Shown here: positions 8,559 to 16,697 of the stretch, piece after piece
Numbering within the stretch: the first letter of the stretch is position 1
Layout of the letters: each line of letters starts with the position of its first letter
Assembly (NCBI GenBank): GCA_947450765.1
Contig: CANFXC010000025.1
Span: 1 to 33,734 of the forward strand
Source: Comamonadaceae bacterium
GTDB lineage: Bacteria > Pseudomonadota > Gammaproteobacteria > Burkholderiales > Burkholderiaceae_C
DNA length: 33,734 nt
Direction of reading: 5' to 3'
Made by a program: the position numbers and the translations under genes
Notes under the pieces: model-generated
Database searches by the model: none
Told to the model about the DNA's origin: nothing
Seen by the model: only the letters and a program-made list of their open reading frames with translations

Positions 8559-9515
8559 ATGAGCATCAAGACATCGATCCATTTTGTAGTGTGCTGTGTA
8601 GCCTTTTTCGGGACTCATGCTTGGGCTGACGCCTACCCGCAGCGACCTGTGTTGCTGACGGTTCCGTTTGGCGCAGGCGGATCAACCGATGGGATTGCAC
8701 GGAAATTCGCCGCTCTTCTGGCATCTGAATTGAAGCAGCCCGTGCTGGTTCTCAATCAACCGGGCGCAGCCGGTACCCTTCAACTCGGCAATCTGGCAAG
8801 GGTCAAGCCGGATGGTTACACGATCGGTTTTTATTCCTACAGCACCGCAACTTTCACCTCTCAGTTGATGAAGGTGCCCTACAAACGGGAAGACTTTGAG
8901 TTGCTGGGGGGTGTGGCCGAATTCAGTTATGGCATCGTGACTTCTGCAGATTCGCCGATCAACAACATCAAAGACTTGGTCAATCAATCAAAGACGCCCA
9001 AGGGTGTTTTTTTTGGCGTCACGGGCGCACCCAATAATTTTCCATTCCTCAAACTGCAAAAACTGACAGGAGGAACGTTTGACCAAGTGACCTACAAGTC
9101 ATCGGCCGAATCGATCTCGGCAGCCCTGGGAAAACATGTCGACGTCGCCTTGCAAGGGCCCTCCGAGTTTGCTGAGTTGGTCAAAGCGGGAAAACTGAAA
9201 TTTATTTCGTCAGCCAGTGACTTCCGGCTGCCTTGGTTCCCCAATGTGCCGACTCTCAAAGAGCAAGGCTACGACGTTGGAATTTCCGGGATCATTGGCA
9301 TCGCTGGACCCAAAGAAATTCCGGATGACGTGAAGAAAATTCTTGAAGCGGCCATCTATAAAGTGGTGGCAAGCAAAGACTACAAAGAGTACTTGGCGAA
9401 TGAGTATGGAATCAAAAACTACCCTTTAAGCAGCGCTGATTTCTCGAAGTTTGTTGACAAAGGATTTTTGATCATGCGCGACATGATCAAAGCCTACAGC
9501 ATCAAAATTGAATAA
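8559..9515 (+). CDS. Tripartite tricarboxylate transporter (Bug family) substrate-binding protein
   Basis: From ATG 8559 (a GTG three codons upstream is an alternative) this is a 318-residue exported protein with a signal peptide ending near AWA-DAYPQ. Bug-family landmarks are YPQRPVLLTVPFGAGGSTDGIAR, VLNQPGAAGTLQLGNLARVKPDGYT, GALGKHVDVALQ-type spacing and ISSASDFRLPWFPNVPTLKEQGYD. These receptors capture small carboxylates in the periplasm for a TctA/TctB permease or for signalling. No permease genes are present nearby. The gene is visibly richer in A and T than its neighbours, with many AAA and GAA codons, suggesting a later arrival. The ribosome site is weak. Confidence 0.92.
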   Translation: MSIKTSIHFVVCCVAFFGTHAWADAYPQRPVLLTVPFGAGGSTDGIARKFAALLASELKQPVLVLNQPGAAGTLQLGNLARVKPDGYTIGFYSYSTATFTSQLMKVPYKREDFELLGGVAEFSYGIVTSADSPINNIKDLVNQSKTPKGVFFGVTGAPNNFPFLKLQKLTGGTFDQVTYKSSAESISAALGKHVDVALQGPSEFAELVKAGKLKFISSASDFRLPWFPNVPTLKEQGYDVGISGIIGIAGPKEIPDDVKKILEAAIYKVVASKDYKEYLANEYGIKNYPLSSADFSKFVDKGFLIMRDMIKAYSIKIE

Positions 9516-9543
9516 CAACAGCGATGAATTTTAGAGAGGTCGA

Positions 9544-9579
9544 ATGAGTCAGAATCTGTCCGGCCCCGTGGCCACTTGA
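9544..9579 (+). pseudogene. Possible remnant of a dinucleotide-binding protein gene
   Basis: A good ribosome site (GAGAGG) precedes ATG 9544, but the frame stops after 11 codons (MSQNLSGPVAT). In the +1 frame the next bases read IGAGIALIKI, resembling the Rossmann start of an SDR or hydroxyacyl-CoA dehydrogenase. Together they look like the decayed 5' end of such a gene, just before an intact SDR gene. It is only a few dozen bases, so chance cannot be excluded. Confidence 0.25.
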
Positions 9580-9628
9580 TTGGCGCAGGCATCGCGCTGA
9601 TCAAGATCTGATATTTGGGAGCCTTCAG

Positions 9629-10858
9629 ATGCAAACAGTTTTAATCACCGGTGCAGCTTCTGGTATCGGGCGCGAGACGGCACGCATATTTGCCAATGCC
9701 GGTTGGCAATGCGTACTCGTGGACAACAACGAGCAGGCATTGATTCAGGTGGCGCAAAGCTTGCCCATTCCTACTTCTGCTTCGGCCCCGCATGTGTTGC
9801 GCACGATCGACCTGACAGACGCCAAACAAATCTCATCGCTGCCCGATGGCATGCCCGCGCTGGATGCCATCCTCAACAACGCTGGTATGTCTGATGCGTC
9901 CAACATGCCGCTTGTTGATCAAAGCCCGGAGCAGATCGGCCGTCTGCTCGCGCTCAACCTGGCTGCGCCAGCGGCCGTGGTCGATGCGTGTTGCTCCCTG
10001 CTAAAGCCAGGCGCACGCATTGTGAATGTCGCGTCGGGTGCCGGCCTTCATGCCATCCCATGGCGCGGTGCCTACAGCCCAAGCAAGGCCGGACTCATCG
10101 CCCAAACCCAAGCCCTTGCAAAGGCTCACCCTGAATGGTGTGTGACGGTGCTGTGCCCGGGCTTCGTTCGCACTGAACTGGTGGACGCACTGATTCAGGC
10201 GGGCAGGCTCAAGCCCGAAGGCGCACTGGCCAAGATTCCCTTGGGCCGCATGGCCCAGCCAGACGAGATGGCGCAGGCGCTTTACTTTCTGGCCAGTCCC
10301 GGTGCTGTGCCTTTAAGTGGGCAGGCGCTGCCGGTGAATGGTGGCTCATCCGTCTACGGTGGCAGCCAACCACTGCCACCCGCTACCGTGAGTCCGCAGC
10401 CCTTGGACTTGCCACTGCAATTGGAAATCTGTGGTGGAGATGCTGCGCCATGGGCGGGTGTGGCGCTGGCATCCGCTGCGGGGGCGCACTACGCTGCATG
10501 CCTGGATTTGTCGCCACTTCAATCGTCACCTAACGGTTTGTTCCAGGCTGTGCATGCCGCTGCGGTTAAGTTTGAGGCTCGCTACACGCAGCAGGCCGGT
10601 CTGACGTTGTTGCTGCCCAGCGAGCAACAGGGTGACTGGCAAACCGCTGGTGACGGCGCTGCAGCTCGCATGCTGATTTCCACCTTGGCCTGCGAGTGGG
10701 GCAGCCGCGGGCTGCGCATCAATGCCTTGGAAGTTCCGGCGAGCATGGAGCCGCTAGCGCTGCATTCGCTGTTGCGTTACACCTGCGGATCAGCCGCCCA
10801 GTTCTTGACGGGGCAGACCCTTGTTTGTCGAAGTGCAGCCGTTGGAGGCGCGCCATGA
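9629..10858 (+). CDS. SDR oxidoreductase fused to a degenerate second SDR domain
   Basis: This 409-residue protein is far longer than a classical SDR (about 250). Residues 1-245 form a complete SDR: TGAASGIG (7-14), NNAG (83-86), catalytic Ser136, Tyr149 and Lys153 (YSPSK), and LSGQALPVNGG. Residues 255-405 resemble the second half of another SDR, with ARMLISTLACEWGSRGLRIN followed by SAAQFLTGQTLV, but lack the cofactor Gly motif and YxxxK. The tail may aid dimerisation or be a fossil of a fused duplicate. It lies downstream of the Bug gene; its stop overlaps the next start (ATGA), so the two are coupled. It probably oxidises an alcohol or hydroxyacyl-CoA intermediate. Confidence 0.88.
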   Translation: MQTVLITGAASGIGRETARIFANAGWQCVLVDNNEQALIQVAQSLPIPTSASAPHVLRTIDLTDAKQISSLPDGMPALDAILNNAGMSDASNMPLVDQSPEQIGRLLALNLAAPAAVVDACCSLLKPGARIVNVASGAGLHAIPWRGAYSPSKAGLIAQTQALAKAHPEWCVTVLCPGFVRTELVDALIQAGRLKPEGALAKIPLGRMAQPDEMAQALYFLASPGAVPLSGQALPVNGGSSVYGGSQPLPPATVSPQPLDLPLQLEICGGDAAPWAGVALASAAGAHYAACLDLSPLQSSPNGLFQAVHAAAVKFEARYTQQAGLTLLLPSEQQGDWQTAGDGAAARMLISTLACEWGSRGLRINALEVPASMEPLALHSLLRYTCGSAAQFLTGQTLVCRSAAVGGAP

Positions 10859-11601
10859 ACACACCAGACACAGTGACTGATGCGGAACGCGAAGAGATCA
10901 AGGCGCTCTTCATCGCCGAGCGCGGCTACTGGCGTCCGTGGACCGACACCATGCTGCAGGTGTCGCCCGGCTTTGTGCGGCAGTACGCTCGCTATGCGGG
11001 CTACCCTGCACGCACCGGACCACTCACGGAGCGCATGGTTGAACTCATTTACGTCGGGCTGGACTCATCGTCCTCCCACCTTTTTGAGCCCGGTCTGCAC
11101 ACGCACATGAAGCGGGCGCTAGAGGTGGGTGCGACACAGAACGACCTATTTGACGTGCTACATCTGGTGGCGATACAAGGTGTTGCGAGCGTCTGCCAAG
11201 CCTCCGATATTTTGGCCGAGCTGGCAGGCACCGACGAAGCGCCGCCCGTGGACGAGAAGCTGCAAGCGCGCATTGACAAGCTGGGTGCCGCGCACGCGTT
11301 GTCGTTGGCTTGCGTGGCGCGGTTAGATCCCGGTTACGCCATGGAGCTTCTGGACTTTGTTGAGCAAGGTCGGCCCGGTTCGGGTCTGACCTGGCCAGAG
11401 CGCAGTCTGGTGCAGCTGGCGCTGCATGCGTGCTTTACCGCGTTCAACCCCGACGCGGTGCGGCAGATCGTGACAACTGCGCTGTCGCAAGGCCTGACGC
11501 CAGCTGAGCTGCAACAAGCCATTCAGCTGGGTGCCCATCTGGCTGTCCATGGCACGGCGCTTGGCGCCAATGTGTTCCGACAAGTCGCCGCCCAGCGCTG
11601 A
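10855..11601 (+). CDS. Carboxymuconolactone decarboxylase (CMD/AhpD-like) family protein
   Basis: I chose ATG 10855, which overlaps the SDR stop as ATGA and has GGAGG 7 bases upstream; the open frame extends further back inside the SDR gene. The 248-residue all-helical protein appears to contain two CMD-like halves: one around 50-125 (LTERMVELIYVGLD, GLHTHMKRALEVGATQNDLFDVLHL) and one around 165-240 (LTWPERSLVQLALHACFTAF, ALSQGLTPAELQQAIQLGAH). The AhpD-type CxxC redox motif is absent. Characterised relatives decarboxylate a lactone in the protocatechuate pathway, but many have other or unknown jobs. Its place in this cluster supports a catabolic role. Confidence 0.8.
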   Translation: MNTPDTVTDAEREEIKALFIAERGYWRPWTDTMLQVSPGFVRQYARYAGYPARTGPLTERMVELIYVGLDSSSSHLFEPGLHTHMKRALEVGATQNDLFDVLHLVAIQGVASVCQASDILAELAGTDEAPPVDEKLQARIDKLGAAHALSLACVARLDPGYAMELLDFVEQGRPGSGLTWPERSLVQLALHACFTAFNPDAVRQIVTTALSQGLTPAELQQAIQLGAHLAVHGTALGANVFRQVAAQR

Positions 11602-11634
11602 TTTCCCGCATCAAAATATAAACAGGAGACAAAA

Positions 11635-12594
11635 ATGAGACACCTTAAATCGATTTTCGCCATGGCAATAGGGTTGGTCATGGCACTGGGTGCTGCCCAG
11701 GCGCAGCAAGCTGCCCGCATCGTTGTGCCTTTTGCGGCCGGTGGTGGAACTGACCAATATGTCCGGCTGATGGTGGCCGAGCTGAGCAAGCGCGGTATGC
11801 AGGTCATCGTGGAAAACAAGCCCGGTGCCAGCGGCATCGTTGCCGCTGACTATGTGGCTCGATCACGTCCGGACGGACTGACCATCCTCATGTCGTCGCT
11901 CGGGATATTGGCGAACAACACCGTCATTTATGAGAAGTTACCGTATGACCCGCAGAAGGATTTCGCGTCCGTCACGCAGATTGCCTACCAACCGTCCATC
12001 ATCGTCGGTCGCCCCGACCTGCCTTACAAGAACATCAAAGAGATGGTCGCCTATGCCAAGGCCAACCCTGGCAAGATCAATCGCGGTTCACCGGGTGCAT
12101 CCATCTTGACGAACCTTGCGCCCATGGCGTTCGAGAAGATGGCCGGAATCAGTACCACGCATATCCCGTTCAACGGTGATGCGCCGGCTTTGCAGGCTCT
12201 GCTGGGCGCACAAATCGATATCGATGGCACCTCCATCACTGGCCCGCTGCAGCACATCAAGGCCGGCAAGATGATCGTGCTGGGCGTCATGGACCGCAAG
12301 CGCCTTCCGCAGGTTCCGGAGGCCATGACGTTCAGAGAGCAGGGGTTCGATATCGACGCACTTCTTTGGTATTCCCTCTCGGTGCCGGCCGCCACCCCCA
12401 GGGATGTGATCGACCGGTTGAACAAGGCCGTCAATCAGGTGCTTCTTGATCCTGAATTCATCATCAAGGCGCGCAACATCGGCATGGAGCCTCGCGGCAG
12501 CACCCCGGAAGAAATGAGCAAGTTTGTCAAATCTGAATTCGACCGTTGGGTGCCGTTATTGCAAAGCCTGAACCTGCCCAAGCAGGCTCAGTGA
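11635..12594 (+). CDS. Tripartite tricarboxylate transporter (Bug family) substrate-binding protein
   Basis: This 319-residue exported receptor has a strong AGGAGA ribosome site and a signal peptide ending near AQAQQ. Family features are ARIVVPFAAGGGTDQYVRLM, VIVENKPGASGIVAADYVA, RSRPDGLTILM and LPQVPEAMTFREQGFDID. It is 33 bases after the CMD gene and probably closes the catabolic operon. It differs in sequence and base composition from the first Bug protein at 8559, so the two are unlikely to be a recent tandem duplication. It probably binds an organic acid in the periplasm; the ligand and the partner permease are not in this window. Confidence 0.93.
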   Translation: MRHLKSIFAMAIGLVMALGAAQAQQAARIVVPFAAGGGTDQYVRLMVAELSKRGMQVIVENKPGASGIVAADYVARSRPDGLTILMSSLGILANNTVIYEKLPYDPQKDFASVTQIAYQPSIIVGRPDLPYKNIKEMVAYAKANPGKINRGSPGASILTNLAPMAFEKMAGISTTHIPFNGDAPALQALLGAQIDIDGTSITGPLQHIKAGKMIVLGVMDRKRLPQVPEAMTFREQGFDIDALLWYSLSVPAATPRDVIDRLNKAVNQVLLDPEFIIKARNIGMEPRGSTPEEMSKFVKSEFDRWVPLLQSLNLPKQAQ

Positions 12595-12888
12595 CAGCGG
12601 GAATTAGCCGTCCCTGAAAAAATCACTTCCAAGCCAACACTCAGTTCACCCCTCGGCAAGCAACAAAGCTAACGGCCCCTCAATATCCGTTGCAACTTCT
12701 GCAGGATCCAATCCCGCTTGCACAACAAAAAAATTAACATGGCTTAGCGTGCATCGTCGTAGGCGCTCGGACTGACATCTTTATCGTGTTCGCATCGCCG
12801 CCCAAGTGACGGCGACGGCCTACAGGTTTTCAGTTGTCCTGCATTTAATGTCCATTCAAGGCAAATGTTGCCTTGTTGGAGCTGATGG
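12595..12888. other. Intergenic region before galE
   Basis: This stretch of about 290 bases contains no convincing gene, RNA or terminator. It includes an A-rich patch around 12725-12738 and should hold the galE promoter, but I cannot place one with confidence. It marks the boundary between the catabolic cluster and unrelated genes. Confidence 0.5.
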
Positions 12889-13902
12889 ATGCGTTGTGTT
12901 TTGTTGACCGGTGGGGCGGGTTACATCGGTAGCCACACGTATTTGGCTCTGCATGCGGCGGGTTTGACGCCGGTGATTCTGGATGATTTCTCTAACAGCA
13001 GCCCGGTGGTGCTGGAGCGCTTGCAGCGCCTGACGGGTCAGCCCGTGTTGTGCGAGCGTGGCAACGTTTTAGACACAGCGCTGGTCCAAGCTTTGATTGA
13101 GCGCTACAAGATGGCGGCGGTGATTCACTTCGCCGGCTCCAAGGCGGTGGGCGAAAGCGTCGCGCAGCCGCTGAAGTATTACGCCAACAATTTGGGCGGC
13201 ATGGTCAGTTTGTTGCAAGGCATGGACGCGGCTGATTGCCAGACCTTGCTTTTTTCGAGCAGCGCCACCGTTTATGGCGACCCGGCAACAGTGCCGATCA
13301 CCGAACAATTCCCACGCAGCCACACCAACCCGTACGGACACACCAAGCTGGTGTGTGAAGACATGCTGAGCGCGCTGTGTGCCTCCAACTTGGCATGGCG
13401 CGTTGGCGTGCTGCGTTACTTCAACCCGGTGGGCGCGCACCCCAGCGGCCTGATTGGCGAAGACCCGAGTGGCCTGCCGAACAACTTGATGCCGTACGTG
13501 GCCCAAGTGGCGGTGGGCAAGCGTCCGTTTTTGAATGTCTATGGCCGCGACTACGCCACGCCCGATGGCACCGGCGTGCGTGACTACATTCATGTGGAAG
13601 ACTTGGCTGCGGGTCATGTGGCGGCGCTACAAAAGTTGCTAAGTGCAGGCGACAACTTCACCGTGAACTTGGGGACCGGCCAAGGCTACAGCGTGTTGGA
13701 AGTAGTGCGCGCTTTTGAGCAAGCCAGCGGCCAACCCGTCCCCTGCCAGTTTGCCCCGCGCCGCGCCGGCGATGTGGCGCAGTGCTATGCCGATGCGTCA
13801 CTGGCACACAGTCTGCTCAACTGGCGCGCAACACGAACGCTGGCTGACATGTGCACGGATGCTTGGCGCTGGCAAAGCAGTAATCCGGATGGTTATGGCT
13901 GA
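12889..13902 (+). CDS. galE: UDP-glucose 4-epimerase GalE
   Basis: This 337-residue protein is a full-length extended SDR. It starts MRCVLLTGGAGYIGSHTYLA with the NAD-binding GGAGYIG, followed by ILDDFSNSS, a Ser-rich catalytic strand LLFSSSATVYG, the YxxxK motif in NPYGHTKLVCEDML, and RYFNPVGAHPSGLIGEDP and DYIHVEDLAAGHVAAL, all typical of GalE. It interconverts UDP-glucose and UDP-galactose for surface polysaccharide synthesis or the Leloir pathway. No other sugar-nucleotide genes are adjacent. Its 3' end is convergent with the copper operon, with 31 bases between stops. A GGAG-like ribosome site precedes the ATG. Confidence 0.95.
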   Translation: MRCVLLTGGAGYIGSHTYLALHAAGLTPVILDDFSNSSPVVLERLQRLTGQPVLCERGNVLDTALVQALIERYKMAAVIHFAGSKAVGESVAQPLKYYANNLGGMVSLLQGMDAADCQTLLFSSSATVYGDPATVPITEQFPRSHTNPYGHTKLVCEDMLSALCASNLAWRVGVLRYFNPVGAHPSGLIGEDPSGLPNNLMPYVAQVAVGKRPFLNVYGRDYATPDGTGVRDYIHVEDLAAGHVAALQKLLSAGDNFTVNLGTGQGYSVLEVVRAFEQASGQPVPCQFAPRRAGDVAQCYADASLAHSLLNWRATRTLADMCTDAWRWQSSNPDGYG

Positions 13903-13933
13903 CGGGGAGGTGGATGGTCGCGCACGTCCAGGC

Positions 13934-14671
13934 TCAGTTGCGCACCTCGATCGACATCACCGTGTAGTCCCCGTTGATCTGGTCGGCGGTGAAGCGCACC
14001 TTGTCGCCGGCTTTGACTTTGTCCAGCAGGGCCGGGTCTTTGACTTGAAAAACCATGCTCATGGCCGGCATGTCGAGGTTTTTGATCTCACCGTGTCGGA
14101 GTGAAATTTTGCCGGTGGCTTTGTCAACTTTGCGGACTTCGCCATCGACGGTCGGCAGAGTTTGTCCTTGGCCTTGTTGCGGGCGGTTGTAGCTTTGGTA
14201 GACCTGCGTGCTGCCGTCCTTGGCGATCAGCAGCACGTCGAAAGGGTCGCGGCGATTGCCGTAGACGGTGCCGTCCATACCGGGTGAGCCAACAGGCATG
14301 CCGGGCACTGTCAAACCCACGGCTTGTGGGCGTTCTTTGAGCAGGCGACGAATCTCGCGCGCTGGCACGTGGCCTTCAATGGCGTAGCCCGCCACCAGTG
14401 CGGTGTGGCACGAGCCGAGCTGGGCCGGCACGCCCAAGCGGCTGCGAGCCGCGCTGTTGCCGGTGTCGTTGACGCGGACAGAAAAGCCGTTGGCTTCGAG
14501 GTGCGTGACCCAGTCATTGCAGCAGCCGCAGTCTGGGTCCTTCCAGACTTCCAGCGGTGTTTTCCCGGCGCTGCCGGTCTGCGCAAAAACCGGTGCCACG
14601 AAGGCTGTACCGGCTAAAGCTGTCAAGCCAGTGACGCCCGCTAGGGCTTTCAAAAGTAGTCGTCTTTGCAT
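13934..14671 (-). CDS. DUF411 metal-binding domain fused to a CusF-like copper-binding domain
   Basis: Starting at ATG 14671 (AGGAAA upstream; the frame runs longer but overlaps the cupredoxin gene), this is a 245-residue exported protein. The signal has a twin-arginine start, MQRRLLLKALAG. Residues about 38-150 are DUF411, with a CGCC cluster (Cys48, Cys50, Cys51), SCHTA (Cys88, His89), EGHVPA (His101) and GLTVPGMPVGSPGM. Residues 175-245 resemble the CusF copper carrier, with candidate ligands His193, Met204 and Met206; the CusF Trp position is Met201. A periplasmic copper chaperone is likely. It is the last gene of the copper operon, 41 bases after the cupredoxin gene. Confidence 0.88.
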   Translation of the reverse strand: MQRRLLLKALAGVTGLTALAGTAFVAPVFAQTGSAGKTPLEVWKDPDCGCCNDWVTHLEANGFSVRVNDTGNSAARSRLGVPAQLGSCHTALVAGYAIEGHVPAREIRRLLKERPQAVGLTVPGMPVGSPGMDGTVYGNRRDPFDVLLIAKDGSTQVYQSYNRPQQGQGQTLPTVDGEVRKVDKATGKISLRHGEIKNLDMPAMSMVFQVKDPALLDKVKAGDKVRFTADQINGDYTVMSIEVRN

Positions 14672-14712
14672 GGTGTTTCCTGTTTGGAAATAAACTAAAA
14701 AAGGGCGTTGGG

Positions 14713-15222
14713 TCAGCGTGCCGAAACGCTGATCGTGCCGACCATGCCGGCTTGGTAGTGACCGGCGATCAGGCAGGCGAACTCGAAATCGCCGGGGCGG
14801 TTGAAGGTCCAAACCAGACCGCCGCTTTGGCCGGCATTGACATGCGCCATGTAGGGCTCGTCATGCGCCATTTTGGGGAATTTGACCATCATGGCCGCAT
14901 GCGCGTCGAGTTCTTCGCGTGTGCCAATGACCATCTCGTGCAGTAATTTCCCTTTGTTTTGAATCACGAAGCGCACGGTCTCGCCTTGCTTAAAGCTGAG
15001 CTTGTTGGGGACAAAGCGCATGGTGTCGTCCATCGTTAAGGTGACGGTCCGAGTGGCTGCTTTGGCATCGCCGCCGATGCCCCACGCTTTTTGTTCTTTG
15101 ACGGCGTTATGTGTGTTGTGTGCTGACTTGGGCATCTCTTCGTGGGCCCAGCTGAGTGCTGCGACGCTGCTTAGACATGCGCCAACGAGAAACTGGTTGA
15201 GTCGATTTTTTAAAATAATCAT
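14713..15222 (-). CDS. Exported cupredoxin (plastocyanin/azurin-like blue copper protein)
   Basis: This 169-residue protein has a signal peptide (FLVGACLSSVAALSWA, cleavage near residue 26) and a single cupredoxin domain. The type 1 copper ligands are all present: His95 (GKLLHEMVIG), Cys150, His155 and Met160 in FACLIAGHYQAGM. The mature N-terminus is rich in His (HEEMPKSAHNTH). It probably carries electrons or copper in the periplasm for the multicopper oxidase encoded 44 bases upstream. Similar cupredoxins often sit in copper-resistance clusters, sometimes annotated CopC-like or plastocyanin. The fold and ligands are clear; the exact partner is inferred. Confidence 0.92.
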   Translation of the reverse strand: MIILKNRLNQFLVGACLSSVAALSWAHEEMPKSAHNTHNAVKEQKAWGIGGDAKAATRTVTLTMDDTMRFVPNKLSFKQGETVRFVIQNKGKLLHEMVIGTREELDAHAAMMVKFPKMAHDEPYMAHVNAGQSGGLVWTFNRPGDFEFACLIAGHYQAGMVGTISVSAR

Positions 15223-15266
15223 GGTGAGATGTGTCGTGCGTTAAATCGTCAATAAAAGGATGAGTC

Positions 15267-16697
15267 TCAATGTCCGCTGTGACCGCCTGATGCGGCAGGT
15301 TTGCGGATTTGAACTTCAGTGGTGGGTGCTGTTGTGGTCGTTCCGGCTGCGGGTTTCTGCGCAGGGTTGGCGGATGTTTGGCGGGTGGCGTCTGGCAAGG
15401 CACCCGTCCATTCATAGGCCTGCGTACCGGCGGGCTGCTGGTACCAGCCGGGGTTTTTGTAGTCGCCAGGAGCTTGGTTTTTGCGCACTTTGAGCATGCT
15501 GAACATGCCGCCCATTTCAACGCCACCGTAAGGCCCTTTGCCGGTCATCATGGGCGCGGTGTTGTCCGGAATCTGCATCTCCATCTGGCCCATGTCGGCC
15601 ATGCCGCGCTCACCCATGACCATGTAGTCGGAGATGGACTTCTGCAGCTTTTTCACCAATCCACGGTGGTCCACGCCGATCAGGGTCGGCACCTCATGGC
15701 CCATGGCGTTCATGGTGTGATGGCTCTTGTGGCAATGAAAAGCCCAGTCACCTTCTTCGTCGGCCAAGAACTCGATTTGACGCATCTGGCCCACCGCCAC
15801 GTCAGTCGTCACTTCAGGCCACCGTGAAGACTTTGGTGTTGGCCCGCCGTCGGTGCCGCTGACGACAAATTCATGGCCATGCAAATGAATTGGATGGTTG
15901 GTCATGGTGAGGTTGCCAACGCGGATGCGGACCTTGTCATTTTTGCGCACGTTGAGGGTGTCAATGCCCGGAAAAATCCGGCTGTTCCACGACCATAAAT
16001 TGAAGTCGTTCATGGTCATGATCTTGGGTGTCATGCTGCCCGGTTCAATGTCGTAGGAATTCAGCAAGAAGACAAAGTCGCGGTCGACGTTGTCAATCTG
16101 CGGGTGCTTGCCGGCCTTGTCGAGCTTCGGGTGCGTGACCCAAAAGCCCATCATGCCCATGGCCATTTGCGTCATCTCGTCGGCATGCGGGTGGTACATG
16201 AAAGTGCCAGGACGCCGCGCCACAAACTCGTAGACAAAGGTTTTGCCAACAGGAATGGCCGGTTGGTTCAGGCCGGCGACACCGTCCATGCCGTTGGGCA
16301 GACGCTGGCCGTGCCAGTGAACTGTGGTGTGCTCAGGCAGCTTGTTGGTGACGAACATACGCACGCGGTCGCCTTCCACCACTTCAATCGTCGGGCCGGG
16401 ACTTTGGCCGTTGTAGCCCCACATGTGGGCCTTGAAGCCGGGCGACATTTCACGCACCACGGGTTCGGCCACCAAGTGAAATTCTTTGACGCCGTTGTTC
16501 ATACGCCAAGGCAGAGTCCAACCGTTCAAGGTGACGACCGGGTTGTAGGGTTGGCCGTTGGGTGGGCTCAAGGGCGCGGCGGTGTCGGTGCTGGTCATCA
16601 GCGCAACCTCAGGCAGGGCCGCCATGGCGACTTTGCTGACCGATGCGGCGGCCACAGCCGTGAAGGCGGCGGTGTTGAAAAAGTGGCGTCGGTTCAT
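15267..16697 (-). CDS. Two-domain multicopper oxidase, Tat-exported
   Basis: This 476-residue protein starts MNRRHFFNTAAF, a twin-arginine signal for folded copper enzymes. Two cupredoxin domains are visible. Domain 1 supplies HWHG (127-130) and HPH (169-171). Domain 2 supplies HPIHLHGH (268-275) and HCHKSHHTM (321-329), which includes the type 1 Cys322. With type 1 copper in domain 2 only, it resembles type B two-domain oxidases, whose trinuclear site forms between subunits. A Met-rich stretch at about 365-405 recalls the copper-binding inserts of CueO and CopA. The C-terminal tail, about 50 residues, is Pro/Ala/Thr-rich and ends GGHSGH. Cu(I) oxidation in the periplasm is likely. Its ATG overlaps the TolC-like stop. 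Confidence 0.92.
   Translation of the reverse strand: MNRRHFFNTAAFTAVAAASVSKVAMAALPEVALMTSTDTAAPLSPPNGQPYNPVVTLNGWTLPWRMNNGVKEFHLVAEPVVREMSPGFKAHMWGYNGQSPGPTIEVVEGDRVRMFVTNKLPEHTTVHWHGQRLPNGMDGVAGLNQPAIPVGKTFVYEFVARRPGTFMYHPHADEMTQMAMGMMGFWVTHPKLDKAGKHPQIDNVDRDFVFLLNSYDIEPGSMTPKIMTMNDFNLWSWNSRIFPGIDTLNVRKNDKVRIRVGNLTMTNHPIHLHGHEFVVSGTDGGPTPKSSRWPEVTTDVAVGQMRQIEFLADEEGDWAFHCHKSHHTMNAMGHEVPTLIGVDHRGLVKKLQKSISDYMVMGERGMADMGQMEMQIPDNTAPMMTGKGPYGGVEMGGMFSMLKVRKNQAPGDYKNPGWYQQPAGTQAYEWTGALPDATRQTSANPAQKPAAGTTTTAPTTEVQIRKPAASGGHSGH

Noticed and set aside
14672..14812. Longer N-terminus for the DUF411-CusF protein
   Set aside because: The extra 47 residues overlap the cupredoxin gene, precede a proper signal peptide and lack a better ribosome site.
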